Positions 11,191-23,079 of a stretch of 64,000 nt of DNA are shown here, in pieces. This DNA comes from Isoetes taiwanensis (lineage: Eukaryota; Streptophyta; Lycopodiopsida; Isoetales; Isoetaceae), in the NCBI GenBank assembly GCA_021234155.1, contig JAJEKV010000058.1, positions 1,855,060-1,919,059 of the forward strand, read 5' to 3'. The notes beneath the pieces are model-generated. The model had not been told where the DNA came from. It did no database searches and worked only from the letters and a program-made list of their open reading frames with translations. Within the stretch, counting starts at the first letter, position 1. Every line of letters begins with the position of its first letter. The position numbers were made by a program, and so were the translations under genes.

Positions 11191-12185
11191 ATGCTTTTTT
11201 GAGTATCCATTAATTATTCATAAGCTAAGGTTAGCCATGTTAATCATTAATTATTAAGGTGGAAACCTAACCTAAACCCTAATTCGAATTTAAGGCTTAA
11301 CCTAATATTAAAAGGAGTTGAAATATTAAATTAGTTAATATTAACTAATTTGGAGTTGCCACTTGGCCCAAATCGATTGGGAGAGTTGCTAACTTGGGAC
11401 ACCCAAATTGGGGTTTTACACCCCCATTTGCCCCAATTCGAATTAAGGGAGATTGGTGGAGGAGGAGCTATTGATCAACCCTATTCCAGCCAGGAGGATG
11501 GAGAACCATAAATATAGTGGATCTAGCTATGATCCCGGTTAGTACGTAGATAGCTTGAATTCCTAGATAGTCATAGGATTAACCCTTGTATGCTCAGAAG
11601 ATAGCTAGGATTAACCCTTGTATGCATAGATGTATGGTTAATCTCTATTTTATGTTCTATTTGAAGCTATGGATGGATGGATGTATAATGATAGTTCTCT
11701 TTCTGTTCCTCCTGTGTTGTATGGGTAAAAGGGGGGTAGAGATCTAAAGGGGATCTAGAAGTAGAGATGTTCCTAGTTAGAACCCTTAAAACCCAGTAAA
11801 TGCGGCTTGTGCACAAGAGCCCACCTGGCCGTGGATGCTATATCGTGATTCAGCACCAGATAACGAGCACAATGGTGAAACGGGGGTGGAGTCTTGCCTA
11901 GCATGGCTACAAGGCTCCTATAGTGTGTGAGGCTTATAGTCGATCCTCGTGTTTGCGGCCGGGTATGGGTCTGACACCTCTTGGGTCGCAGGAAACGTGC
12001 CTATATGGACGTCCTAAGGTCGATGGGCGCGCCTGGCGATCCATGGATTTTGAGGGGTTCAAGTCGGGTACGAATGGGGGGGTCGCTAAGGAGGCACGCA
12101 TTCTCTAGTACACCCCGGGATCCATCGTGTTCGGGGAGGGGACACTTCTCTGACCTACCTCATCGGATCGAGTAGATGTAACCCG
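11191..12185. other. No gene recognised
   Basis: AT-rich at first, then GC-richer from 11,750. Two overlapping plus-strand open frames at 11,923-12,175 use unrelated phases and match nothing I know. The stretch may be LTR or leader of a gypsy element, since gypsy RT lies on both sides. Confidence 0.4.
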
Positions 12186-12603
12186 GAGTAGTCTCATAGG
12201 GTGATTCCATGAGATTGCGTCTCCGGAAGGCTACAATCACGCCATAGCATGTTTCAGCCTATCTGCAAAGTGTCACAGAAGGGGCGGATGGAGTGGACTA
12301 CCCTAGCCATTGTTCTATGCCAGCTAATGCCATGTTATACTTCTGTCTGCTGTTATCCAGAGGCCTTGACTGTCAGTCGACCCCCATGAGTCTGAGCCCG
12401 GGGGTCGACTGACGGTCAAGGTCTCCAGATAACAACAAACGGAATCATGACAATGGCATTGGTTGGGAGAGAGCATTGGCTAGGGTAGTCCACTCCATCT
12501 GCCCCTCTTGTGACACTTTACAGATAGGCTAAAACATGTTGTGGCGTGATTGTAGCCGTCCAGGGACGTAATCTCATGGAGTCACCTTATAAGACTACAC
12601 CAG
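12186..12603. repeat. ~400-bp inverted repeat (foldback)
   Basis: Left arm about 12,186-12,394 and right arm about 12,400-12,603. They are complementary over about 200 bp with scattered mismatches. The centre pairs GGTCGACTGACGGTCAAGG with CCTTGACTGTCAGTCGACC around a loop of roughly 15 bases. Outer arms pair AGGCTACAATCACGCC with its complement GGCGTGATTGTAGCC. Confidence 0.85.
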
Positions 12604-12619
12604 GTTGCATCTGGTCCGA

Positions 12620-12985
12620 CGAGGCAGGAATTGTTATCATTCACTTGGATGATATTCTTATTTATTCTAAGACTCTCGAAGAACATGAGAGGCATGTTCG
12701 ATAGATCCTATAGAAGCATTGTGAGCATGGGTTATATGCCAAACTTGAAATTGTCAGTTCGAGCAGGATACTGTGGAGTTTCTTGGCTATCGTAATCACT
12801 CCACATGGAGTCTCTACGGATCCCAAAAAAGTCAGCACTATTCTGGAGTGGCAAACACCCTCTTCCGTTGGAGATATTTAGTGTTTTCTTGGGTTTGCCA
12901 ATCTCTATCGGCATTTCATTCGAGATTATTCAGAGATTTTCCTTTCTTTTACACGCCTCACGGTTAAGGACGTGCCATTTACCAT
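12620..12985 (+). pseudogene. Ty3/gypsy RT fragment, plus strand
   Basis: The plus strand reads HLDDILIYSKTLEEHERHVR, the gypsy palm with a catalytic DD. It then gives HGLYAKLEK, EFLGY and, after a frameshift, FLGFANLYRHFIRDYS and FTRLTVKDVPF. These are consecutive blocks of a chromovirus-like RT into its RNase H connection. The orientation is opposite to the gypsy at 9,821-11,190. At least two frameshifts and one stop are present. Confidence 0.8.
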
Positions 12986-13067
12986 CTACAAGTTGCGATA
13001 CAAATACTATGACTAACAGTGAAATTACAAACCAGGTTGTACCAATTCATAAAGGGAAAGCACATAC

Positions 13068-13468
<401 letters not shown>

Positions 13469-13783
13469 TCATGAGTGATGGAATCCTTTAAGGAACAATC
13501 TCTCTGGGAAGCAATATATTCTTTCAGTATTTAGATCCCATCCCCCGTCTCTGCAATCCTTCCTTCTCTTTGCATATTAAGTACTAATACAGATTACATA
13601 AAATAAATGATTTTCATACTTCAACAACACCACTTGAGATAAGAGATTCAGAAGAAAAATAGGCTACAGAGCCAAGTACTGCATTTCCAAACTGCAAATT
13701 CATCTATTTCTGCTGTATATTATGCCTTCCTTGCAAGATAATTTAGGAATCAACAACCAAGTGATCACATTGCGATTTAACTG

Positions 13784-13893
13784 TAGCTTTCCTCTCTGTC
13801 TCTATAGGTTGCCTTCCTGCCACAAACTCCAAAAGAAGGATACCTAGCAAAATGTTTGTTGATTTAACATCTCGATAATGATAGGCTGATCTG
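13784..13893 (-). pseudogene. Receptor-like protein kinase fragment
   Basis: The minus strand encodes PII, then after one lost base RDVKSTNILLG joined to ILLLEFVAGRQPIETE. The first is the kinase catalytic loop (HRDVKS.NILL of plant RLKs). The second is the later F-helix block (usually VYSFGVLLLELVTG). The intervening activation segment with DFG is missing, so this is an internally deleted or exon-skipped capture. It is flanked by the isomerase and ABC fragments. Confidence 0.75.
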
Positions 13894-14264
13894 CAAGGCC
13901 ATAACTACCACCCTAAAATTTCCAGAAATTTAAACTATAAATGTATCTGGAAATGCAAGAAATGCAGTTGGAAGGCCTGAAGCTAAATGAGGATACCTTC
14001 ATCAGCATTCTTTCTGCCTACAGGCAAGGGGTTAGCAGATATTAGTTATTGCTACTTTGCATCAATGAAGTAGCATTATGGCACTGGTTCCATTATCAAA
14101 ACACAATGACATTGTTCTAGACATCATGCTGATGTAATGAAAAAATTCAGATTGCTCAAACCATGAGAAAGGCATTCAACTGAGCAAGCCAATAGCTTAC
14201 TAGGTATCTTCACCTTCCTTTGTCTTGCACTAGTGGTGCACAAATATCTTTCTTCTATGCAGGG

Positions 14265-14672
14265 CCAGCCTATTGCCGCGAATGTTAGTGCACATGGAAC
14301 TGAAAAGGGTACTGGCTATCCACCTGCGCAGTAGAGGGTTTACTCATCTCCAGGCCATTTGGAGAATGCCCCTTATCCTCCAGCAGGAGATCATCTTCAC
14401 ATCCGCATCTGGTGCATATCCTCCTCCTACTGCTAATTATTATGGCACAGCGAAATCTCCCTTGGGAATATATGCATCTTATCCATCACTAGCTACTGTA
14501 ATTTTAGAAATGCCTAGAAGTCCAGAGAAGTGTGTATTGGAAAAAGAGAAGTATAGTTCTACAGTAGCTTATGGCAACCCACCCTCCACCTAGATAGTTA
14601 GCACCGGAGAAATATGGAAGTTCTGAGAAAGTTGAAAAACACAAAGACAGGGACAAGGACAAAAAGCAACAA
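14265..14672 (+). pseudogene. Proline/tyrosine-rich coding fragment, unidentified
   Basis: Plus-strand frames encode AYPPPTANYYGTAKSPLGIY and MPRSPEKCVLEKEKYSSTVA, then a lysine-rich KHKDRDKDKK stretch in another frame. Composition suggests a low-complexity nuclear protein exon. The orientation is opposite to the neighbouring captured fragments. I do not recognise the family. Confidence 0.4.
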
Positions 14673-14691
14673 TAACAAAAGGGAGAAAGAC

Positions 14692-14783
14692 CTGGTTATG
14701 CCACTTCCTGAGCACCGTAATCCAGCAATTGCTCTTAAAAGTGATGTCTTACCAGTTCCACTGGAACTCATTATATGTAACAA
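14692..14783 (-). pseudogene. ABC transporter Walker A exon fragment
   Basis: The minus strand encodes SSGTGKTSLLRAIAGL followed by GSGITR and a CAG/GT donor at 14,692. The P-loop (G-x-x-G-x-G-K-[TS], here with S at the first position) followed by LLRAIAGLW-like sequence resembles ABC subfamily D (peroxisomal or plastid half-transporters). Only this exon is present. The membrane-like stretch that continues the open frame past 14,692 is intron translation. Confidence 0.72.
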
Positions 14784-15770
14784 TCAAATTGCTTTCAAAA
14801 TTAGCTCAATCTTCACACTCCAAGATGCACAGAAAACTCACCAACAAATGTTCTCCTTCATGGAAAGTTAGAGACAAATCTTCCACCAATGTTTGGCGTT
14901 TTTAAAGTCAAGTTCTCAATTTGCAAAAGACATATACGACACTCCTCATTACCAGATATTGATGGAGTACCAATGTCGACAAGAGAGATGAAGCTACTGG
15001 ATCTGTACACCTCAAATAGCTTTGAGAATATTAACTATAGATGCATATGCAACCAATTTGTAAACAGGAACTTGCAGCACATATTCTGAAGATCAATTCT
15101 TGCCTTCTGGAACTCGTCTTGTCCAGCATGTAAAATGAAATATGATCGCCAAAATGCCTTTCTATTTGACCTGAGATGATCTTGATAAGACCAGAATAAC
15201 TACTAACACAGAAAATGCTGCAAAGTATGTTGCTAGTGAAAATGTTGCAAAGACTGTCATGTCGAATCTTGCACAACGGCCGCCTAGGTGAACGCCAGTT
15301 TACAGGGAATAGTAGGTTTGGAGCAGTCACCTACGACCCAGATCGTATGTTCGGGCCTCTGGGCACCTCTCGTTTCACTTATAGTCATTTATGATTAGAG
15401 GCACCTATGATTTTGAAATATGAAATACGATTTCGCCTAAGGTTTTGAGGGAATATCGAACCTCTATACGACTTTGCCAAAGATTTTACAATATGAAATA
15501 CAGAGGCTCGAACCTCTACCAAAATAATTCAATGTTTTAATAAGGCTACTTTAACCGATATACCCAGTGAACTAATATGATTATGCAGGGTTAGGGTGAA
15601 GGTTAAGGCGGGGATGGAGTAGCTATATTGGGGAGCACACAACCATTTTGCAGGTGAATGTAACTTTTCGTATTTGCTTTGACTTAGGATATATTTTGTA
15701 CTAGACTGTACTTGCAAGTAATCATTTACATGGAATAACGCTTGAACGAGCGTGCGTAACACATGTTCTT

Positions 15771-16190
15771 CTATATTTGCAGTGTTTTATTTGGCTGGAA
15801 GTCTGCTATCGTGATCGGAGATACAATCGATAGTTGCTTCCTCTCCTTGATTCGCGACAACATGACATACAGTAGGTCTGGCGTGAACGCCCTTCTCAAG
15901 ACCATTATTGCGTTTCTTTCTACCGTGGTGCTCTGGCTCTTCTGGCCTGTCATGGCATACGCGAGCGCGAGCGGGAATGTTCTCTTGAAGATGGTCTTGC
16001 AGCCTTGGTGCCTGTACTCGACCAGCGTTCGTTTGACATACATGTGCTGGATGGAGTTGTCGATGTGGATCATGATACCTTTTGCGTCTCCCATTTGCTC
16101 ATCAGTCTCTATGTCTATGACTATTCCTGTAGTTCCGTTGACTATTTCTCCTGGTATGTCCATGTTGATATGTCCATGTTCTTCATATGT
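15771..16190 (-). pseudogene. Pif1/Helitron-type helicase C-terminal domain
   Basis: The 130-residue minus-strand frame holds VNGTTGIVIDI, then FPLALAYAMTGQKSQ (late helicase motif, usually AYAMTIHKSQG), and FTPDLLYVMLSRIKERKQL (motif VI, YVxLSR). It ends in SPITIADFQP. This is the RecD-like C-terminal domain of Pif1-family helicases, including the RepHel protein of Helitrons. The N-terminal ATPase (Walker A) and Rep nuclease are not seen upstream to 18 kb. The motif has Q for the usual H and lacks the following G, so the copy is decayed or miscalled. Confidence 0.8.
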
Positions 16191-16199
16191 TGGTATGAA

Positions 16200-18330
16200 G
16201 CAACATACGAAGAACCCAAATAGGAAAATGGATAAAGATGTTGAGAGGTATGGAGACGTTAAGAATATGTTTTAGTTTGAGATATTAGGGCATGCTACCA
16301 ATCGTCACGAGGCAAACATATTGGAGAAAGAATTTAGCTGATAGCATAATACCATTAAGAATGGCTATAACAATTTGCGTAGTAATCCTACAAGTTCCAA
16401 GAAGTTTTGGTAATTGAGGCGAAATGGGATTTTATGACATTAGAGTAAGGAGTTTATATCCTGCATTCCATTAGACTCTCTATGTATGTGGTGATAAAAG
16501 AAGACCATGGAATTTAGAGTTTACGACAGAAACACTAAAATTCAAGGACGGATGCATAATTGATAAGGAATCATTGATTTGTATCTCTTATAATTTAAAT
16601 TGCTTTGGATTTTTTTTCTACTTTCACAATTTTGAATCGTTTTAGCAAGCTGCAAATGTGATATTTGGGTTCTAATGCAAGCATTGACTTTGCTTTCTCA
16701 TATTCATGACTGGGAAGACCTGCAAGACATCATAAATCTAGCATTAGCAACATGTGTGAATAATTCTTTATGCAGAATTAACACCCATGTGGCTGGCTAT
16801 GAAGGCCCTTCAAAATGTATGCCTTAAGGGTGTGCTGAAAATGTTGCAACCAAGAAGCACAATGGAAAGCACAAGAGATTATAAATGCACATCTTTTAAG
16901 ACAAAGTTCAATAATTAAAGTAATCGGAAGGAATTTTTTGAGGTCGAATCTATAAGCAAATGTATTAGTTATAAGCAAAATGAAGTCGCACGCATAAGAA
17001 CTAACAACAGAAAAATTAAACCATTTCAAAAAAAATGAGTTTAAGAACATAAGAAAACATTCAATGCACCCATAGGACCCATTTTTATAGATGCCTCCAA
17101 GAGCCCAGGAACATTTTGTGCTAAGGCTGTAACTATAACACCCAAATCACTGCGCAATGATGCTGGTGGCAGAGCCATTGACATGCTAGAAAGAGAGAAC
17201 CAGATCCTACTCAAGAAATACCCACATGCATAAGTAAGGATTCATAAGCCGGATATGAAATTTTTAAGATATGTTTCAAGGTTGCATTTGCACATATGTG
17301 AGCAGTTCCCTCTGTGCAAGTTGATTGTCTTTGGTTCTTATGTGGTGGTGTTGGCAGTGGCAGCCAACTCTTGGCATTATTATTACAATAGATGAAGTTC
17401 CAACATCACAAAATGTGGTTATTAGAGAAAATTACATAAAATAGAGAGGACTATTGAACTGGAAGAAGAAAGAAGGGCATTACTAACCAATTAATAAGGG
17501 GATGGAAAAGGTGTAACGGTACAGTTAAAATGGCCAAAGAAGGCACTTAACTAAATTAGAAATGTTTTATAGAGATCAGACCAGCGCGCATACTTTTTTA
17601 CTTGGCTAGAAGATTAGTCGATTTGCAGGGGTACGTGTAAGGACGGGAAATGTTTGTAAATCAATTCCCAAGCACTAGCCTGTATCATTTGTTCTAGTGC
17701 AGAAACTTTTTATGAAAAGAGTCCCCTTTAAGATATATGCCAAAACTTCGTAATTGGAGCTCACTCTAGAAGTGTTAGAACAAACTTTGTTCAAATGTTT
17801 CCATACGGTTCACAAGACCATTTGGCTGACAGTATTAGGAATCTACCAGGAAAGTTGGACAAATATTGGCAGGAAAATCTATCCCCGAGAAAAACTGGAC
17901 AAATATTGGCATATTTCATGCTCCCAAGTTAAAAATTTCTTCATCCCAAGTCTAATATTAGCAAAAAACTTGGGTGGTGGATATAATTTAAACATATTTC
18001 ATCCTCCCAATTCAATGGGTTCAAAAAAAAAACATGGCTCCCACATTAGTCTTAGATTGGTTAAAAGTAGTCTTATTAGGATTTGGTTATTTTGGTAAAA
18101 GTTCCAAGTTCTAAAAAGCTGGAAAGAGGCTCATTCCATAAAACCTTAGGCAAACTCGACATCTTAAAATCATTCATAATTGAGCATAATCGAAACGAGA
18201 GGTGTCCAGAGGCTCTAGCAAAGAAGCCTTAGTCCAGGGTGCACCTTTGAATATGAGCAAAATAACCGGGGTAAAAGTTCCAAGTAAAAAAGCTGAATGT
18301 CTATGTCCCCCCAAAGGGCAACATGAATGT
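16200..18330. other. No gene recognised
   Basis: AT-rich DNA with only short unrelated open frames. A short imperfect repeat of GGACAAATATTGGCA occurs twice near 17,858-17,910. Nothing supports a gene or RNA. Confidence 0.5.
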
Positions 18331-18334
18331 TGCT

Positions 18335-20215
18335 AATTACTGGTTTATGCATTGAAGCTAGGAAGATTAAGTCAAAGAAGAGCTTGGTAGTCAACATTGA
18401 TGTGGAGGTCAAAAATATCTATCTTCAAGGTCAACACAAATACTTAAGGTCAATTTCCATGAGAGGTACTTCATTTGAGGTCAAAGTCAGTCAAAGGTAT
18501 GCTTTATAAGATTCTGGGTTAAGAAGATTGGAAGATGCTTTTTGAAGATTGGAAGTTAAAGATTGGAAGACCCCATGGTACTTGGTTCCACATTTAGCAA
18601 TTTTTATCCATTTTCATATTCATATCTCATTTTTATCCCTTCCTAGTCATTTTCCTTTATTCCCCCCACATCATACCTTGCTTAATCCTTTTCTTTTCTA
18701 ATGTACCTTAATCCCCCTTTGAAATACCCTTTCCATTGTCTTTCATATTTCTTGCCTTATTTCTCTTCTGTATGCCACATCCTTGCAATACCTCTAGCCT
18801 AACTTCCCTTTTGCAAATTTCTACACCCCCATGTCTCACTTACTATTGTGCCATAAGTGCCCACATCACACGTGTGTTCCCATGGAGTATTCCAACCATG
18901 TTGCTTGAACCTAGCATGTCCCAAAGGCATCAAAATTTCTACCCATTGCCCAAATGATCCAATTCCATTTCCCAAATGATCAATCCTTCAATTATTTTGT
19001 AGGAGATATCTTAAACCATAGCCAAGGATTCTTAAAATTGCAAAATACAGCATATTCCAGGTTTATACCTTGGAAAATACGGCCACCGTATCGCGAAATT
19101 CTTGGAAAAATACCCTAAATTTGGAAATCTGCTCGAATCACGCCGGAATGGAATCCTTAAGCTTTGAAAACTATCTACTTTTGTATTCCCGCTCCTAAGC
19201 ATCACATCAAGCCTAAATTTAAGCCCTAAAATGCCGGAACCATCAAATCTAAACTTATATACTGGGGAAACATTGACAGAAGATTTTGCCCAGACGCACT
19301 CAAATTCAACATTGATCAATGCTGAGCATGATCTGAAGAGTTCTTGAAGTCCCTGAGCATTCCTTGACTAGATTTGCAAAGATCTGGTTGACATTATCTT
19401 CTAAAAATCATTTTATGACCTATGATGGCTATTTTACAGTGTTTGAAGACCTGAAGTATCATTATTTGATGTTATTGAGATTTACTTACCTTCATATCAA
19501 TACAATTTGACTGCCAAGTTGACAAAACTATCTCTGATATTTTTCTTAGCAATTTCTTGTCTCAAAATATTCTACAGAAAATTCCCGAGTGTCCCAAAGT
19601 ATTATTGACCTACTTGTCCTTCATCCCCAACTATATTTGCACCCGTGTGCACAAAAAGTTCGAAAAAAGACCCTCAAGTTACAATTTTTTACATTCTGTC
19701 TTACATGATTTTTGACTGTTACTCACAAAACAGTGTCAAAAAAATAGTTTTAGTGATCTAAAATAGGATTTGATTGTTTGCCTCACATCCTTGAGACTTA
19801 TACATCATCTTGGTTTTGGAATTTCTCAAAAATTCCCCCTGCAACTCAAGTTCCAAAATTCTGAGATCTGTCTGTAGTTTTGACTGGTATTGACCAAAAA
19901 TTGACTCAACTTTGAGCTTGAATATCTCACAGATTTGAGTTCAGACTTGGTCAAGATTTTTTCCATTGCCTACTCATAACTTTTCTACACCAGTCACAAT
20001 CATTTGACCTCAGAAATCAACTCACCTATGCCAGCTACATCGATTTGAATAAAGACCCCTTATTTCTGAATTGGGAAAGGTATGAACATTTGACATTTGA
20101 GCTTTTTCTCTAAAAAATTCTTGCATAGACTGATCACCTTAAGTGATCTGGAAGTTCTAACCCCAACTTGAACATAATTTCAAGTTGGCTTCTTGTGTTT
20201 GACTCTCTAGCCAGG
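18335..20215 (+). repeat. Gypsy leader/LTR region, copy 1
   Basis: About 1.9 kb with strong similarity to 36,125-38,000. Shared landmarks include GGTTTATGCATTGAAG, ATGTCCCAAAGGCATC and AACTTGAACATAATTTCAAG. It precedes gag directly. I could not fix TG/CA ends or a standard primer-binding site. Confidence 0.7.
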
Positions 20216-20269
20216 TTGAGGGTCAACATCTTGGAGGTTCTACCGAGATCTTCCTGGATCTCAGAACTC

Positions 20270-20833
20270 ATGGCTCCAAAACAAAAATTTCCAGCAGAGC
20301 AAGAACCATTAGAGGATGTTGATGCACCAGATCATTGCAGAGAAAGGTCGTTGCCCTCAAGTTTCTCAACTAGCCTGCTTCAGAACCTGCCATATCAATT
20401 TGAATTGAATGTCCCTGTTCCCTTGCCTACTTTTGATTCCAGCATGAGTGCTAACAACTTTTTGAGAATATTTGAAGATTATTACAGGGATTATGGTTTT
20501 AAAAAAGGGTGCAAACTTTCAAAATTTGAAAAATGCTTCAAAGAAGAAAGTGAGGCTGGTGCTTGGTTAACTTATGAAAAGTTAATGGGGACCACCTCAT
20601 GGGATGAGCTTGTCAAGAAGTTCTTGGATAGGTTTGGTAAGTTGGCTGCTCCAAAAGATTTGGTTAATGAGTTGCAAAGTTTTTCTGTACATGCAGGGGA
20701 AAGTGTGAATCAGTACAAAGAAAGATTTAGTACATACATGAGCAGGTGCCAAAGAGCTCAAGTTACAATTCCAACCCTTTTTCTAGTCAGTGCTTTCATC
20801 AATGAGGAGATGGCTGGCCACTGTAGATGCTAG
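20270..20833 (+). pseudogene. Gypsy gag
   Basis: Start chosen at the ATG at 20,270 (MAPKQKFPAEQ), inside an open frame reaching 20,833. It contains the retrotransposon gag fold region: WLTYEKLMGTTSWDELVKKF, then VNELQSFSVHAGESVNQYKE and FSTYMSRCQ. It lacks the C-terminal zinc knuckle, and the frame ends shortly after FINEEMAGHC. A second frame (20,790-21,068) continues with sequence I do not recognise. Confidence 0.78.
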
Positions 20834-21068
20834 GCCAGTCTGGTCTCAAGGGAGATGCACCATCTCCAATGGCTCTCAAACTGCTACAATCTACAACCAA
20901 GATGGCTCATATGGCTCCAAAGAGGAGGTAAACTTTGTTAAGGAAATGTTAATTGAAGAACCCTTGGGATTTTACAGAATAAAAAACACAAGACCAAAGA
21001 ATTATGAAATGGTTCCTCTTATTATGGAATGTGCACCCCTTAGCAAACAAGGACCATTAGGATTCTAA

Positions 21069-21683
21069 TGGTTTGATGGAGGTATCTCTAAAAAATTAAA
21101 TGTTGCATCATCTGCTGCTATTTTGAAAGATTCTTCTCACAGACTCTTAGCTAAAGTAGGAAGAATTTTTCCCCAAGTCACTTCTAATGTAGCAGAATAT
21201 AAGGCTTTGATTGCAGGTCTTCAGGAGGCCAAAGCTATGGATATTGCTAACATCCACATCTATGGTGACTCACAACTAATTTGTAGACAAGTTTCAGGAG
21301 ATTACCAAACAAAGAATGCAGATATGGAGCTCTTAAAGAATCAAGCAATGGGAGTACTCTCGAGTTTTGCTTTATGGGAGATCACTCACATCCCAAGAGA
21401 GAAAAAATTGGAAGCTAATGCCTTATGTAAAGAGACTGTTATGTCACATTTAACTGAGGGAGCTATTCCAGAAGATGATCTTGATGCTAGTGAGGTAAAA
21501 GCACTCTGTCCTATTTTAACCATTAATGCATCAGAGGAAAAGGACACTGAAGAGATTGCAATCACAAAAAATGGTAAGACTAGAACCCTGTTTGTTGGAG
21601 ATTTGATTGAATATCAAAATAGGGAGAACATACAAATGTTTTTTGAAGAAAGGAAGGGTGTATTTGCCTGGGATTATTCTTAG
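21069..21683 (+). pseudogene. Archaeal-type RNase H plus RT linker
   Basis: After a TAA at 21,066 the same frame runs 205 codons to a TAG at 21,681. It begins WFDGG (first catalytic Asp), then NVAEYKALIAGLQEAKAMD (Glu), YGDSQLICRQVSGDY (Asp) and EANAL, where the family has EADAL. The last carboxylate is therefore Asn here. Downstream in the same frame, FFEERKGVFAWDYS is the linker that normally leads into gypsy RT. Because aRH and the RT linker share one open frame, the aRH-before-RT order is unlikely to be a chance nested insertion. In related elements this domain is thought to supply the active RNase H. Confidence 0.8.
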
Positions 21684-22560
21684 CTCACTGGTATTAAAAC
21701 TGAGGTATGCCAATTTGAGATTAAGATCAAAGAAGGTTGTAAACCCGTTTTTCAAAAACTGAGAAGAATTAATGCTTCATTGATGGGGCTAATCAAAGAT
21801 GAGTTGGATAAAATGCTAAATGCAGATGTTATCATTGAAATCATTAATCCAGAATGGGTATCTTGCGTTGTGCCTGTAGAGAAAAAAGTGGTGCTTTAAG
21901 AATTTGCATTGATTATCGAGATCTCAACAAAGCCACCATCAAGGACTGTTACCCTTTGCCTTTTTTAGAAGAAATCTTATATGCTGTAGCAGGAAAAGAG
22001 GTGTACTCATTTTTAGATGGATTTTCAGGATTCAATCAAATTAGCATTAAAGAGGAAGATCAGCCAAAGACCTCTTTTATTACCCCTTGGGGAACTTATG
22101 CAATGAAAAGGATGCCTTTTGGATTAATGAATGCACCTGCCCCTTCCAAAGAGCTATGGATATTATCTTTAGGCCTATGTCTCCTCGAGAATTCAGGGTT
22201 TACTTAGATGATCTTTGTTTAGGATCTCATTCTAAGGATCATCTGGAATTGCTTGCAAGAATATGCTCTTTGTGCAGGGATTCTGGAGTCAACCTTAATC
22301 CAAAGAAATGTATCTTTTTTGCATCCAAAGGGCAACTTTTGGGGCATGAGGTGTCCAACAATGGTATACAAGTGGCACAAGAAAAGGTTGAAGCTCTCAA
22401 AAAACTGGTACCCCCTAGGAATTTGAAGCAAGTTAAAAGTTTTATTGGCATGACTAGTTTTCTTAGAATGTATATTCCTAACTTTGCTCATATTATAAGT
22501 CCTATTTCTAAATTGACAAGAATAGGCAAGTTCTCCAAATCTGAGAGCAAATATGTCCCT
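21684..22560 (+). pseudogene. Gypsy reverse transcriptase
   Basis: In three frames the plus strand gives EKK.GALRICIDYRDLNKA, TIKDCYPLP, then FSGFNQISI, TSFITPWGTYAMKRMPFGLM and NAP. The catalytic VYLDDL is at 22,198-22,215, and GQLLGHEV and FIGMTSFLRMYIPNF follow. Two single-base losses cause the frame changes: an A-run at 21,882-21,887 and a C-run at 22,140-22,143, each one base short. The catalytic aspartates are intact. Confidence 0.88.
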
Positions 22561-23040
22561 GTCACATGGTCATCAGATTGCCAAGAATCTTTTGACTTTC
22601 TCATAAAGTCCATTTGTGAAGCTACTCTTTTAAAGAAACCTGATTTGGATATGCCATTTGAGGTTTATATTACCATCACTAAAAAGGCTATAGGTTTAGC
22701 TATTCTACAGGACAAAAATACCATAGCTTTTGCTAGAAAACAGTGGAGCTCAACTGAAGAAAGGTACACCAGATTGGAAAAGAGTGCTGCTGCTCTTATG
22801 TTCCTCATTGACAGACAAGGTCACATACTATTAAAGAGTGCTGTCCAAGTTTACATAAAACAAAATCCAATGGGACTGTTATTTGGTAAAGCTACTTCCA
22901 AACCAAAAATTCAAAGATGGGCTTGTAAGTTACAGACCTTTGATATTTCCATTAAAGAACTACATCAGGTAAAAAGTCCCTGTCTTTATTTGCCTTACAT
23001 TTTCTTTGACCATGAAGATGCAGTAGAGGTTGTTGACTTT
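22560..23040 (+). pseudogene. Degenerate gypsy RNase H
   Basis: The long frame 22,087-23,379 continues through the RNase H region. FEVYITITKKAIGLAIL replaces the usual YTDAS..GIGAVL, so the first catalytic Asp is lost. ARKQWSSTEERYTRLEKSAA keeps the Glu. The TDH Asp is replaced in YIKQNPMG. Loss of catalysis in this domain is what is expected when an aRH is also present. It probably acts only as a structural tether. Confidence 0.78.
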
Positions 23041-23079
23041 GTGGATGCCTTAGCTTATTTGCAGGCAAATGATGAAAAG

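Noticed and set aside
11923-12175. Two overlapping plus-strand frames as a possible gene
   Set aside because: Different phases, no motif and no splice context. The GC-rich composition explains the lack of stops.
14598-14690. Membrane-helix-like extension of the ABC fragment (Leu-rich)
   Set aside because: It lies beyond a good GT donor and is intron read-through.
22219-22491. Minus-strand frames opposite the gypsy pol
   Set aside because: Shadows of the RT/RNase H coding strand, as are 23,055-23,327 and 23,351-23,545.
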